From: VSJD01 sp041653875 | GTDB lineage: Bacteria; Verrucomicrobiota; Kiritimatiellia; JAAZAB01 | Length of the DNA stretch: 64,000 bases | Assembly (NCBI GenBank): GCA_041653875.1 | Contig: JBAZEM010000016.1 | Span: 1-64,000 of the forward strand | Direction of reading: 5' to 3' | Part shown: one piece after another, positions 42,543 through 52,600 of the stretch | Layout of the letters: every line of letters begins with the position of its first letter | Numbering within the stretch: position 1 is the first letter of the stretch | Program-made: the position numbers and the translations under genes | Notes under the pieces: generated by a model | Databases searched by the model: none | The model's input: the letters and a program-made list of their open reading frames with translations, nothing else | Told to the model about the DNA's origin: nothing

Positions 42543-45188
42543 ATGCAAACACTGCAACTTTTTACGATTGCTCCCGCGGTTCCCGAAAAACTCCGTTTCC
42601 TGGAAACCCTTGCCCGCAACCTGTGGTGGTCCTGGAATGCCGACGCCATCGAGTTGTTCCGCCGGATCGACCGCGACATCTGGAAAGAGACCAAGCTCAA
42701 TCCGGTTCTGTTCCTGAGCCGCGTGCCGCAGGACCAGCTGACGGCGCTGGCGGACGATGAAAGCTTTATGACCCACCTTGAGCGCGTGCGCCAGGCCTTC
42801 GAGCAGGAAACCCTGCGGCCGGCCGTCACGCGCAGTCCGGTGTATGCGCCCAACGATTGCATCGCCTATTTTTGCGCCGAATTCGGGGTCCATGAAAGCC
42901 TGCCGCTCTTTGCCGGCGGCCTGGGCGCCTTGGCCGGCGACCATCTGAAGGCCGCTTCCAACATGGGGCTCCCGCTTGTCGCCGTGGGCCTCCTTTACCG
43001 GCAGGGCTATTTCCGCCAGTACTTGAACAACGACGGCTGGCAACAGGAAACCTACCCTGAAAACGAAATTCACAACCTCCCCCTGGAACGGGTGCTCAAG
43101 CCCGACGGCAGTCCGCTGACGGTCCTGATTCCCGCGCCGGGCCACGCCCTGCATGCGGCGGTCTGGAAAGTCCAGGTCGGCCGCATTCCGCTCGTTCTGC
43201 TCGACTCCAATATTCCGGAGAACCCGTCCGACTGGCGCAATATCACCTGCCAGCTCTACGGCGGCGACCATCGCACGCGCCTCCTGCAGGAGATCCTGCT
43301 TGGCATCGGCGGATTGCGCGCGCTGTATGAAATGGGGCTCGAGCCGCAGGTTTGCCACATGAACGAAGGCCACTCCGCCTTCATCAGCCTGGAACGGTTG
43401 GCGCGGCTCATGGGCAAGCACGGCCTGGACAAAAAGACGGCCCTGGAAATCATCGTGCGCACCAACGTCTTCACGACGCACACCCCCGTGGCCGCCGGCC
43501 ATGACGAATTCCACGTGGACATGCTCCGTCCGTTTTTCGAGGCCCTGCACGAGTCCCTGCATACAAGCGTGGACGACCTGTTGAGCCTGGGCCGCGCCAC
43601 GCGCACCGCCGACAGCGCCCCCGTCTCGATGACGGTGCTGGCCATGCGCCTGTCGCAATATTGCAACGGCGTCAGCCGCCTGCACGGCGTCGTGGCGCGC
43701 CGCATGTGGGCGCACCTGTGGCCCGACCGGCCGGAGGACGAAATTCCCATCACTTCCATCACCAATGGCGTGCATACGCCCTCCTGGCTCTCACCGGAAA
43801 ACACCCTGCTGTTCGACCGCTACCTCGGTCCCCAATGGCACGTCAAACCCGGGAATGCCGCCATGCTGGAGCGGATCGACCAGATTCCCGACGAGGAACT
43901 TTGGCGCGCCCACGAACTCAGCCGTTCCTGCCTGATCCGCGAATGCCGGGAATGGATGCCGCGCCAGATGCAGCGCCGCAACGCCGGCAAGGCCGAACTG
44001 GAAGCGGCCAAGGCCATGCTCGATCCCGCCATCCTGACCATCGGGTTCGCCCGCCGCTTCGCCACCTACAAGCGCGCGGGACTGCTCCTGCACGATGCGG
44101 CGCGGTTCGAGGCTCTTTTGACCGGCGCCACGCCGATCCAGGTGATCTTCGCCGGCAAGGCCCATCCGCGCGACAACGAGGGCAAGGAAATCATCCGCCA
44201 GATCGTGCACTTTTCGCGGCGCGCGCAGGTCCGCCACCGCATCATTTTCATCGAGGATTACGATATCGACGTGGCGCGTTTCCTGGTCCAAGGCGTGGAC
44301 GTATGGCTCAACACGCCGCGCCGTCCGCTGGAAGCCAGCGGCACCTCCGGCATGAAGGCGGCGGTCAACGGCGCTTTGAACGTCAGCATTCTGGACGGCT
44401 GGTGGGACGAGGCCTACTCGCCTGGGCGTAACGCTTCGACGGAGCCTGGCGAGCCCGAGCGCGGCCTGCCTGCCGGCGTGTCCTCCGTAGCTTTTGCGAA
44501 GGGGGAAGGCCAGGCGCAGGCGGGCTGGAGCATCGGACGCCGCGAGGAATATCAGGATGCCGGCTACCAGGACGCCGTGGAAAGCCAGGCCCTCTACAAT
44601 TTGCTCGAGAGCGAAGTGATTCCCTGTTTTTACGCGCGGGCGAATGACCGTTTGCCGGCGACGTGGGTCAAGATGATGAAGTCCGCCATCAAGATGGCAT
44701 TCGTCGGTTTCAGTTCACACCGCATGGTGCGGGAATACGAGGAGCGTTTTTACATTCCGGCCCTCCAGCGCAGTCGCGCCCTGCAGGCCGACAACGCCGC
44801 CGAGGCCCACGCCCTGGTCAAACAACACGCGCGTTTGGCCCGGCTATGGCCGCAGATTCGCGTCGGCAAACCGGCGGCCCAGATCGAACTGGGGCGCCTG
44901 CGCGTTGGCGACACCTTTATTGTGTCCGTTCCGGTGCGCTTGAGCGAACTGCGCCCTGACGAAGTGGTGGTGGAGCTCTACTACGGCCGGTTGGACATGC
45001 AAGGCGCCGTCAGCGCCGGCCACCGCCAGCCGATGGCCGCCGGAAGCAAAACCGACAGCGGCCTGCATATCTTCGAGTGCCGCATAGAATGCCGCGCAAC
45101 CGGCCGTTATGGCTTTACCGCGCGCATCACACCCCGCGGCGACGCCTGGACGCAAACCCTGCCGGGCTTCCTGACCTGGGCGGAGTGA
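42543..45188 (+). CDS. glgP: Alpha-glucan (glycogen) phosphorylase, GT35
   Basis: An 881-residue PLP enzyme that releases glucose 1-phosphate from glycogen. It belongs to the bacterial/archaeal type found in Thermotoga and Thermus: LWWSWNADAIELFRRID at the start, AYFCAEFGVHESLPLFAGGL, EGHSAFISLER, TTHTPVAAGHDEF, and the PLP lysine in GTSGMKAAVNG (K605). After SILDGWWDEAYS about 33 extra residues (GRNASTEPGEPERG ... FAKGEGQAQA) interrupt the conserved stretch before GWSIG. They are repeat-encoded (44418-44525) and in frame. Start ATG 42543 (MQTLQLFTIAP). The CBM48 protein is upstream and glgA downstream. Confidence 0.94.
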   Translation: MQTLQLFTIAPAVPEKLRFLETLARNLWWSWNADAIELFRRIDRDIWKETKLNPVLFLSRVPQDQLTALADDESFMTHLERVRQAFEQETLRPAVTRSPVYAPNDCIAYFCAEFGVHESLPLFAGGLGALAGDHLKAASNMGLPLVAVGLLYRQGYFRQYLNNDGWQQETYPENEIHNLPLERVLKPDGSPLTVLIPAPGHALHAAVWKVQVGRIPLVLLDSNIPENPSDWRNITCQLYGGDHRTRLLQEILLGIGGLRALYEMGLEPQVCHMNEGHSAFISLERLARLMGKHGLDKKTALEIIVRTNVFTTHTPVAAGHDEFHVDMLRPFFEALHESLHTSVDDLLSLGRATRTADSAPVSMTVLAMRLSQYCNGVSRLHGVVARRMWAHLWPDRPEDEIPITSITNGVHTPSWLSPENTLLFDRYLGPQWHVKPGNAAMLERIDQIPDEELWRAHELSRSCLIRECREWMPRQMQRRNAGKAELEAAKAMLDPAILTIGFARRFATYKRAGLLLHDAARFEALLTGATPIQVIFAGKAHPRDNEGKEIIRQIVHFSRRAQVRHRIIFIEDYDIDVARFLVQGVDVWLNTPRRPLEASGTSGMKAAVNGALNVSILDGWWDEAYSPGRNASTEPGEPERGLPAGVSSVAFAKGEGQAQAGWSIGRREEYQDAGYQDAVESQALYNLLESEVIPCFYARANDRLPATWVKMMKSAIKMAFVGFSSHRMVREYEERFYIPALQRSRALQADNAAEAHALVKQHARLARLWPQIRVGKPAAQIELGRLRVGDTFIVSVPVRLSELRPDEVVVELYYGRLDMQGAVSAGHRQPMAAGSKTDSGLHIFECRIECRATGRYGFTARITPRGDAWTQTLPGFLTWAE
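44418..44525 (+). repeat. Repeat insertion inside glgP, in frame
   Basis: CGCCTGGGCGTAACGCTTCG then ACGGAGCCTGG is the inverse relative of 42410-42444, and GCCGGCGTGTCC resembles the other half of that upstream field (42352). The length is a multiple of three, and the conserved phosphorylase sequence resumes immediately after it. Confidence 0.7.
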
Positions 45189-45440
45189 GCAGACAGAGGA
45201 CGGACGACGGATGACAGCAAGCGAAGAAAACATCCAACCACGCGAACCGCGTGGCAACCTGCCCGCAGTGTTGCGCACAGCGTTGCAGGCGGGGCATCGA
45301 ATTTATCCCGCGTTTCGCGGGACGCCCAACGGCGAATGAAGATATTAAGGAGCAGGTGTTTCATGTAGCCGCGGCCGCCGAAAGAATCCACGCCCTTACG
45401 GGCGCGGCTACCTTGGAATGAAATTTTAGGAATTACACCC
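45189..45440. repeat. Repeat field between glgP and glgA
   Basis: In order: a GGACGGACGACGG piece (45189-45216), a CCTGCCCGC-family palindrome (45257-45296) and a GTAGCCGCGG...CGCGGCTAC palindrome (45365-45411, inverse relative of 14336-14396). No gene. Despite the gap, glgP and glgA may share a transcript. Confidence 0.65.
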
Positions 45441-46952
45441 GTGGCCGGCACACACAAACCGCGTATTCTGATTGTCACGCCGGAGATCACCTATCTCCCG
45501 CACGGCATGGGCAACATGGCCAACTACCTCGTGGCCAAGGCGGGCGGGCTGGCCGACGTCTCTGCGGCGCTGGTCAGCGCCCTGTTCGAGGCCGGGGCCG
45601 ACGTCCACGTGGCCCTGCCGCACTACCGCCAGATGTTCAACTTCAACATCGGCAACCTGATCAGCGACGAACTGCGCGCCTACAAGGCCAAACTGCCGGA
45701 CGAGCGCATTCACCTGGCCGAAGACCGGATTTTCTATTATCGCGCCAATGTCTATAACACGCACGAGGAGGAAAATCCCAACCTGGCCATAGCCTTCCAG
45801 CGGGAAGTGATCAACAACATCATCCCGCGCGTCCAGCCGGACTTGATCCACTGCAACGACTGGATGACCGGGCTCATCCCGGCCCTGGCCCGGCGCCTGA
45901 AGATTCCCTGCCTCTTCACCGTGCATAACATCCACTCCCTGAAAACCACCTTGGAGCACATCGAGGATAGCGGCATCGACGCCGCCGAATTCTGGCGCGC
46001 GCTTTATTACCAGTGGATGCCGCGCTCCTACGAGGAGAGCCGCGGCCATAATCCGGTGGACTTTCTGATCAGCGGCATTTTCGCGGCGCACTTCATCAAC
46101 ACCGTGAGCCCCACCTTCCTGAACGAACTGACCGAGGGCCGGTTCGATTTTGTGGATGGCGCCCTGCGCCGCGAGCTGGCCAACAAGCGCGCCGCCGGCT
46201 GCGCCGCCGGCATTCTCAACGCGCCCAATCCCTCCTATGACCCCGCGACCGATCCCGCCCTGCCCATCCGCTACGGCGCGGAAGACTGTTTGCGCGGCAA
46301 GCTCAAGGCCAAGCGCGCGCTTCAAAAACAAGTGGGATTGGCGCATGCCGACGGCGCGCCGATCTTCTTCTGGCCGTCGCGGCTGGACCCGGTCCAGAAA
46401 GGCTGTCAACTGTTGGCCGACATACTCTATGCGACGGCGGACCGCTACCGGCGCGAGGGCCTGCAGATTGTCTTTGTGGCCAACGGCTCTTTCCAGGCCC
46501 ATTTCCACGATATCGTCCGCCGGCACGGCCTGCAGACATGCGTGGCGGTCTGCAACTTCAGCGAAAACCTGTCGCGTCTGGCTTATGCGGCCTCCGATTT
46601 TGTGCTTATGCCTTCCCTGTTCGAGCCCTGCGGCCTGCCGCAGATGATCAGTTGCAAATACGGGAGCCTGCCGGTGGCGCACGACACCGGCGGCATTCAC
46701 GACACGATTACGCCGTTGGATATCGAGCGCAATACGGGCAACGGGTTCCTGTTCCGGGATTACGACAGCCGGGCCCTAAGCTGGGGCATGGATCAGGCCA
46801 TGGCGTTCTTTCGTCAGCCGGAACCCGTGCGCGAACGACAAATCGGCCGAATCATGCGCGAGGGCGCCGCACGCTTCACGCACCCCGTCACGGCCAAAGC
46901 TTATCTCCGGCTCTACGAGACCATGCTGGACCGCCCGCTGATCAAGGGATGA
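45441..46952 (+). CDS. glgA: Glycogen synthase (GT5)
   Basis: A 503-residue GT5 enzyme that extends alpha-1,4-glucan from ADP- or UDP-glucose. ILIVTPEITYLPHGMGNMAN then the nucleotide-sugar loop KAGGLADV (K33), HCNDWMTGLIPALARRL, and the C-terminal FVLMPSLFEPCGLPQMISCK with DTGGIHDTI are present. The GTG start at 45441 is preceded by TTAGGAATT. It differs from standard GlgA by a longer N-terminal insertion (LPHGMGNMANYLVA) before the KxGGL motif, as in a poorly studied GlgA branch. It lies downstream of glgP. Confidence 0.93.
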   Translation: MAGTHKPRILIVTPEITYLPHGMGNMANYLVAKAGGLADVSAALVSALFEAGADVHVALPHYRQMFNFNIGNLISDELRAYKAKLPDERIHLAEDRIFYYRANVYNTHEEENPNLAIAFQREVINNIIPRVQPDLIHCNDWMTGLIPALARRLKIPCLFTVHNIHSLKTTLEHIEDSGIDAAEFWRALYYQWMPRSYEESRGHNPVDFLISGIFAAHFINTVSPTFLNELTEGRFDFVDGALRRELANKRAAGCAAGILNAPNPSYDPATDPALPIRYGAEDCLRGKLKAKRALQKQVGLAHADGAPIFFWPSRLDPVQKGCQLLADILYATADRYRREGLQIVFVANGSFQAHFHDIVRRHGLQTCVAVCNFSENLSRLAYAASDFVLMPSLFEPCGLPQMISCKYGSLPVAHDTGGIHDTITPLDIERNTGNGFLFRDYDSRALSWGMDQAMAFFRQPEPVRERQIGRIMREGAARFTHPVTAKAYLRLYETMLDRPLIKG

Positions 46953-47262
46953 AGATCGGACGACGGATGACAGACGACGGACCGGAGAAGAAGGGAAACC
47001 GACGACAGACGACGGACGGCAGATGTCAGCCCGGAGAAAATGGAAGACCAACGAGGGACCGAAGCGAATTCGAGACACATTGACCGAAAGTTGGGAAAAG
47101 AAACCGATCGCCGAGGGCTATGTCGAAATGTCCGAAAAAATCGGACAGTTGAAAATGTTTTTTGATGGTTCCTGTGTTCAAGGCACTAAGGCAGGCAGTA
47201 TCCACAACCCAAACAAGCCTCATCCCGGCGCTAATTCGGTCGTGAGCGCCCGGGAAGAAGAA
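46953..47262. repeat. GGACGACGG repeat field after glgA
   Basis: GATCGGACGACGGATGACAG, ACGACGGACCGGAGAAG and CGACAGACGACGGACGGCAG up to ~47026, then a degenerate TAAGGCAGGC...ACAACCCAAAC hairpin near 47185. Frames here have no family resemblance. Confidence 0.6.
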
Positions 47263-47300
47263 AACGCAGAGCGCGGGTTCTCCGCGCTCTGCGTTCCTTT
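47263..47300. terminator. Strong hairpin between convergent glgA and FG-GAP genes
   Basis: A perfect 14-bp stem AACGCAGAGCGCGG / CCGCGCTCTGCGTT with a 5-base loop, followed by CCTTTCTT on the plus strand and a pyrimidine-poor run on the other. It is 18 bp past the stop of the minus-strand gene side and probably ends transcription from both directions. Confidence 0.75.
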
Positions 47301-47317
47301 CTTCGATCCGTTCGCGA

Positions 47318-48631
47318 TTACCATCCGGAACTGACCGGCGTATACCCGCTTCCACCCAGATAGATACTGGCCATGGCGTAATTCTGACTGGAGAACAATG
47401 CCACCCACAATCCGGTTGCATTTTGATAAATGGCCGGATCCACCAGGGTATCGCCATCGTAATCGGCCGGGACCGGCAGGAAACCCGGTCCGCCGAATAT
47501 GCCTTCCAATTTATCCACATAAAGGGTGGTGGAGGGCAGAATGATCCAAGCGCCGGTGGATTCCTGGTACAGGGACGGATCGGCCAGACCATCGCCATCG
47601 TAATCGGCCGGAACCGCTCGATAGCCGGGGCCGCCGAACGTACCGGTCACTTCGGCATAGTGATTACCGGAGAACAGCAACGTCCAATCGCCCGACGAGG
47701 CCTCATAAAGGGCCGGATCGGTAAGACCATCGCCGTCATAATCGGCGGGAATCGCCGTTTGGCCGGGACCGCCGAGACTGCCGTACACCAGGCCGTATTG
47801 ATTGAGGGACGATAGATAGCCCCACAGCCCGCTGGCTTCCTGATAAACGGACGGATCGGTCTTGCCATCCCCGTCATAATCTCCCTGAACGGGCGCACAA
47901 CCGGCGCCGCCCAGCTGGAATGGCTCGTTGATAAAATCTTGACCGATCCATTCCCCGGTGGCCTGTTCGTAGACATAAAGTTCTGTGACGCGGTCGCCGT
48001 TATAATCGCCCGGAACCGGCAGGAAGCCGGGACCGCCGAACACGCCGCCGATGGTTTGATAGCCGCCACCCGAAAGGCACACAATCCAGGCGCCCGTAGC
48101 TTGATTGTATACAATGAGGTCCATTAAGCCATCGCCGTCATAATCGCCATAGGCATTGGACCCGGCGGCAAAATTCCGCTTGTAGGTCATGGCCATCAGG
48201 GTCAATCCGGCCACATCCACGGTAACCGGCGTGTCCGCGCCCGGGAGGGGCGAAACCGACATGTCGCTGTATCTGCTGATCAGGACAGCGTTCCGGAAAT
48301 TCGCCGTAGAGCGGTTATACACTTTGACGAATAAATAACCGCCTTCATACTGGGTTCCGGTCCCGAATTCTCGCGGACCGAAATTGAAAGTCCCCGGAGC
48401 GGTCGTATATTCGCTCGCCAGGAGCACGGCATTCGCGTAGTTCGAAGACGGCGAATAATACAGTTGCACGAGCGAACCGCGCGGAAGGTCGGCGCCGGCG
48501 CCCGGCGTTGCCGGATCGTTAATGCCGTTCGATGCCCGCCATTGCACGCTGATGGCCGCCGGGCACGTCAGGCTTGCCGCCAGATACAGAGCCGCACTCG
48601 CCGCCGTTGCCGTTGTCATAATCCTGTTCAT
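47318..48631 (-). CDS. Secreted FG-GAP/VCBS-like repeat protein
   Basis: A 437-residue protein with a signal peptide (residues 1-27, ASAALYLAASLTCPAAIS). An N-terminal region (~28-150) of unknown fold follows, then six ~43-residue repeats. Each has a calcium-type loop DYDGDGLxDPxxYQxxTGxW and a GGPGFLPVPADYDG link, the FG-GAP/VCBS pattern of extracellular beta-propellers. Start ATG 48631 follows AAGGAGG. The neighbour on the same strand (48685) is also secreted, and the two lie back to back with the oxidase cluster at 49630. Confidence 0.88.
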   Translation of the reverse strand: MNRIMTTATAASAALYLAASLTCPAAISVQWRASNGINDPATPGAGADLPRGSLVQLYYSPSSNYANAVLLASEYTTAPGTFNFGPREFGTGTQYEGGYLFVKVYNRSTANFRNAVLISRYSDMSVSPLPGADTPVTVDVAGLTLMAMTYKRNFAAGSNAYGDYDGDGLMDLIVYNQATGAWIVCLSGGGYQTIGGVFGGPGFLPVPGDYNGDRVTELYVYEQATGEWIGQDFINEPFQLGGAGCAPVQGDYDGDGKTDPSVYQEASGLWGYLSSLNQYGLVYGSLGGPGQTAIPADYDGDGLTDPALYEASSGDWTLLFSGNHYAEVTGTFGGPGYRAVPADYDGDGLADPSLYQESTGAWIILPSTTLYVDKLEGIFGGPGFLPVPADYDGDTLVDPAIYQNATGLWVALFSSQNYAMASIYLGGSGYTPVSSGW

Positions 48632-48684
48632 GATGCATCCTCCTTGCTTGGTTTGAGAACAACGAATGAAATGTATGCGCCGCC

Positions 48685-49392
48685 TCAGGGATAACTATAG
48701 GGTTTGGTTTCGATCCAAGTCGCCAGGTCGCGCGAGTGGAGCCACAATCCCTGGCCGGGCTGGAGCACGATATCCCGGCTCCAGACGCCGCCCGCCTTGA
48801 CCGCATATATATAGTCGCCGGCGCCGGTGTCGTATGTCAACACGGCGCTGCCGTTGGCGGCGTTGGCGGCGAACGACGTATTAGTCCAATGCATTTCAAT
48901 GGGATAGGGATAGCCGACAAGGTTGATCGTATCTGGGCCGCTCACATTCAAATCCATGGTGGCCACCGGCTTGGTCCGGGCATCCGGCACTTCGCCGGTC
49001 AGGAAAATATCGAAACTGGGCGTGGCGCTATTGCCGACCTGGAGCCAAAATGTTTTGCCGATCAGATTGTTGGTGCCGGGCATCCAGACACCGAGCAATT
49101 TGACCTCGATCGCATGGTCCACAAAGGACTGGGTCTCCGCGTCCCAGAATATAATGGACGATCCGTTGGGCAGATGGCTCATCATGTCGTTGACGGTGAC
49201 AGCCGACTGTTCCAGAGCCACCAGCGGATAATGGATCTGATAAAGGCCGCGTTTGGCCACCGTGAGCTTGATGTATCCGGCCACATTCCGGCTGGTCACC
49301 GGAACGGTTTGCGCATCGACTCCGGTTGCGGCCAGCCCGAGACTGCAAACGACAACCGCACTGAACCAGCCCAAAGCGAATTTGGATTTCAT
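48685..49392 (-). CDS. Secreted protein of unknown function
   Basis: A 235-residue protein from ATG 49392 with AAAGGAG upstream. Residues 1-27 are a signal peptide (ALGWFSAVVVCSLGLAATGVDA). The mature part begins QTVPVTSRNVAGYIKLTVAK and continues with beta-rich sequence (NGSSIIFWDAETQSFVDHAI, KTFWLQVGNSATPSFDIFLTGEVP, IVLQPGQGLWLHSRD). This is a pattern seen in secreted proteins of PVC bacteria, often as a surface or anchoring module. No enzyme motif. The stop is 53 bp before the start of the FG-GAP gene, so they are probably one operon. Confidence 0.75.
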   Translation of the reverse strand: MKSKFALGWFSAVVVCSLGLAATGVDAQTVPVTSRNVAGYIKLTVAKRGLYQIHYPLVALEQSAVTVNDMMSHLPNGSSIIFWDAETQSFVDHAIEVKLLGVWMPGTNNLIGKTFWLQVGNSATPSFDIFLTGEVPDARTKPVATMDLNVSGPDTINLVGYPYPIEMHWTNTSFAANAANGSAVLTYDTGAGDYIYAVKAGGVWSRDIVLQPGQGLWLHSRDLATWIETKPYSYP

Positions 49393-49629
49393 GGTCGCTC
49401 CTTTCCTTGACTGAATGTTCCTTTTATTTCGCACCCGCCAGACGACAGCTTGTCTTAAATTTCGCTTTTATCCTATGGCATCCCGGCTCAACACATAATC
49501 GGGGGATGCCTGATTTCACTCCGCGATATTCCCGAATGGCGGTCAGGATTAACGTATGCTGAAATCAGTTGTTCCCCCATTCCGCATCCGGTGGTTTTCA
49601 ATTAGAGTTGTCCGCAAATGGAGGGCACT

Positions 49630-52600
49630 ATGAAATATTTCACGATGCTGACAGTGACGCGCATAACGTCAACGATGGTTTGGATTATCATGAGCATGGC
49701 GCCGGCCGCGGCCCTGGCGCTGACCGTGAACGTGACGGACGAAGCCGGCGCTCCGGTCAGCGGATTCCGATGGCTGGTCGAAGAAGACACCACCACCGTC
49801 ACCGTGCCCGGCGCCCCGGTGGCCGATAGCATATCGCTCGTGATCCATAAAAGTTACGCGCCGGTCGTGATGACCGGGCACACCGCCACTGCAAGCGCCG
49901 CGATTGACGTGCCGGACGGGCGCTATCTGGTTTCGATTTTGCCCGACAGCGGACATGCGATGAATTCGGGGCTGGCGACCAACGGCCAGGCCTCGGCGAC
50001 GATCGTAGTCAACACCCATCCCATTCCCACGGCCCAGGTTTCCATCCAGGTTTTTGCCGACCATAACCCGATCAATAATATATATGACGCCGGCGAGTCC
50101 GGATTGGCCGGATTCAAGATCATGCTGGCGGACCTCGGAGGTCCTCTATCCACGGACACCTTCGGCAATCCGCTGGGCACCACTTATATGCAGGACGCGA
50201 ACGGCGACTTCGTGACCGATATGGACGGCAACTATATCGCGGCCATGATGGGCAGCGGGGTGATCTTGACCGATACCAACGGCAACGCCACAGTCAAATA
50301 TCTTGCGCCGGGCAAATACGGCGTGCAGATCATTCCGCCGGCCGGCGCCGATTGGATTCAGACCGCCACGATCGAGGGCACACCCACCATCGACGCCTGG
50401 GTCAAGGCCAACGAGCCGGCTCTCTTCGTCGAGGGTTTCGGGGGCGGATTTAAGCACACCAGTTTCGGATTCGTCTCGCCGAGCCTTCTGCCCTGGGCGA
50501 CCAATGCGCCGGCGCCGACCGTGACGAATGGCACCGTTCGCGGGCGCCTGGTCAACAACCATTTTTCCAAGCCGCCCGTGACCCAGGGCTTTTACCCGGG
50601 CGAGCCGGTGAGTGACGGCTGGATCGGCTTGAACGATCCGACGGCCGCCCAGCAGGGCCTGTATGCCGCCGCCTGCAACGCCGACAGCACCTTCGTCATC
50701 ACCAACGTGCCGCCGGGCGCCTATCAGCTGGTGACCTGGGATTTCCCGCTGGACGCTTTGTTCGGATTCAATGCCATCACCGTGACCAACGGAGCGGATC
50801 TGAATCTGGGCAATGTGCTGTGCTATCGCTGGTTCGGCGCCCTGGAAGGTTCGGTCTTCTACGACGCCAACCAAAACGGATTTCGCGATCCCGGGGAAAA
50901 TGGGATCATCGGCCAGGCCATCAATCTCCGGTTTCGCGACGGCACGATGTACCAGACCCGGCTGACCGACGGGGCCGGCAATTACAGTTTTTCGGAAGTG
51001 TTTCCGTTTTTCAAGTGGCTGGTTGCCGAGGTGGATTACACCCGGCTCAAACCCACCGGCATGACCGCCGTCGTGGATGAGGGCGGCAAGGTTTTGCCGG
51101 ATAACGGCTGGACCATGCCTTCGCGCGACAAGCTCAGTCCCCAGCCGCAGATCGAGATGGACACGAACTCCCCAAGTTACGGCCGGCCGATTATCAATCC
51201 CAACACGGGCAACAATTTGTCGCGCACCGAAACCGGGCCGGTCCTGCTCGAAGCCATGATGCTGTTTCTCAACCAGGTCAATGTGATTGACTGGGGCAAG
51301 GTGGATTACACGGCCGACGAAAACGGCGGGATCAGCGGCATCGTGTATTACAACACCACCCGCGCCGAAAACAATCCCCAGGATGCCGCGGCGGAAACCT
51401 GGGAGCCGGGCATCCCGCGCGTCCAGGTTAACCTGTATAGCGACGTGAATGCCGATGGTATTATCGACGATCTGGATAGCGACGGCAGGGAGACATTGGC
51501 CGACGTGGATAATTACCCCTTCGGCTGGCAGGAAGGCGGGACAAAGGGCCCTGAAGACGTGGACCGCAACGGCAACGGCATCTTCAATCCCGGCGATGCG
51601 TTGAATATCGCGCATACCGACAGTTGGGACGACAGTCCGCCGGAAGGCAGTATAATGACCAATATCCCCGTCATTCACGGTCAGCAGGTGAAGCCCGGCT
51701 TCGATGGTTTTGGCACCTGGAATCAGGTTCGACCGGGTGTATTCGACGGTGGATTCGCCTTTGCTTCGTATTATCCCGGCGGGATGGCCGACAACACGTC
51801 AGCCGAAGTGGAAGGCTTGCCGGCTGGAACCTATATCGTGGAGGCCGATGCCCCGCCGGGATATCTGCATTTCCGGTCGCAGGATAAAAATGTGGATTTT
51901 GGCGACAGTTTTCAGCCTTCCAAACAACCCCTGGCCGCCCTCACTCCCCTGGCATTCCCGCCCTGCGTGGGGGACCCTTATGTCGTTCCGGCCCAGTTGA
52001 CGTTGTTTCCCGATACACCCGCGCCGCTGGCCGGACAAACCTTGCGCGGCCCTGACCGCAAACAGGTGCGCCTGGAAAAAGCGCAGAACCCGGGCGTCAA
52101 TTTTTTCCTCTTCACCGAGGTGCCTAAGGCAGCCCGCGCGATCGGGTTCGTCAACAACGATCTGGCGGCCGAGTTCGACCCGACCAGTCCGCTCTTCGGC
52201 GAAAAAGCCGCGCCCGCCTGGTTGCCCGTGGCATTCACGGATTTCAACGGACGCGAAATTTTACGGGTTTATACCGACGAATTCGGGGGCTACAACGCCC
52301 TGTTGCCCTCCACCTACACCGTCAATGTGCCGTGCCCGAGCGGGGTATCGCCCAGTATGCTCACCTTGGTCATTAACAAGCCGACCATGCCGGATCCCAA
52401 TCACCCCGGGATGCAGATTATGGATCCGTTCTATAATCCCAATTACAGCGTGACGCCATGGACCTTGCAATATTACCCGGCCACCACGACCTATCTCGAT
52501 ACGCCGATTGTGCCCGTTGCCGCGTTCGTGGGCGACCGCTATCGGCAGCTGGATGTGGAAGCGCCCACCCGGACGCCGCTCGTCTTTTCGGCCTCCGGCC

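Noticed and set aside
47023..47334. 103-residue plus-strand frame after glgA
   Set aside because: It begins in GGACGACGG repeat DNA and runs through the terminator hairpin; no family.
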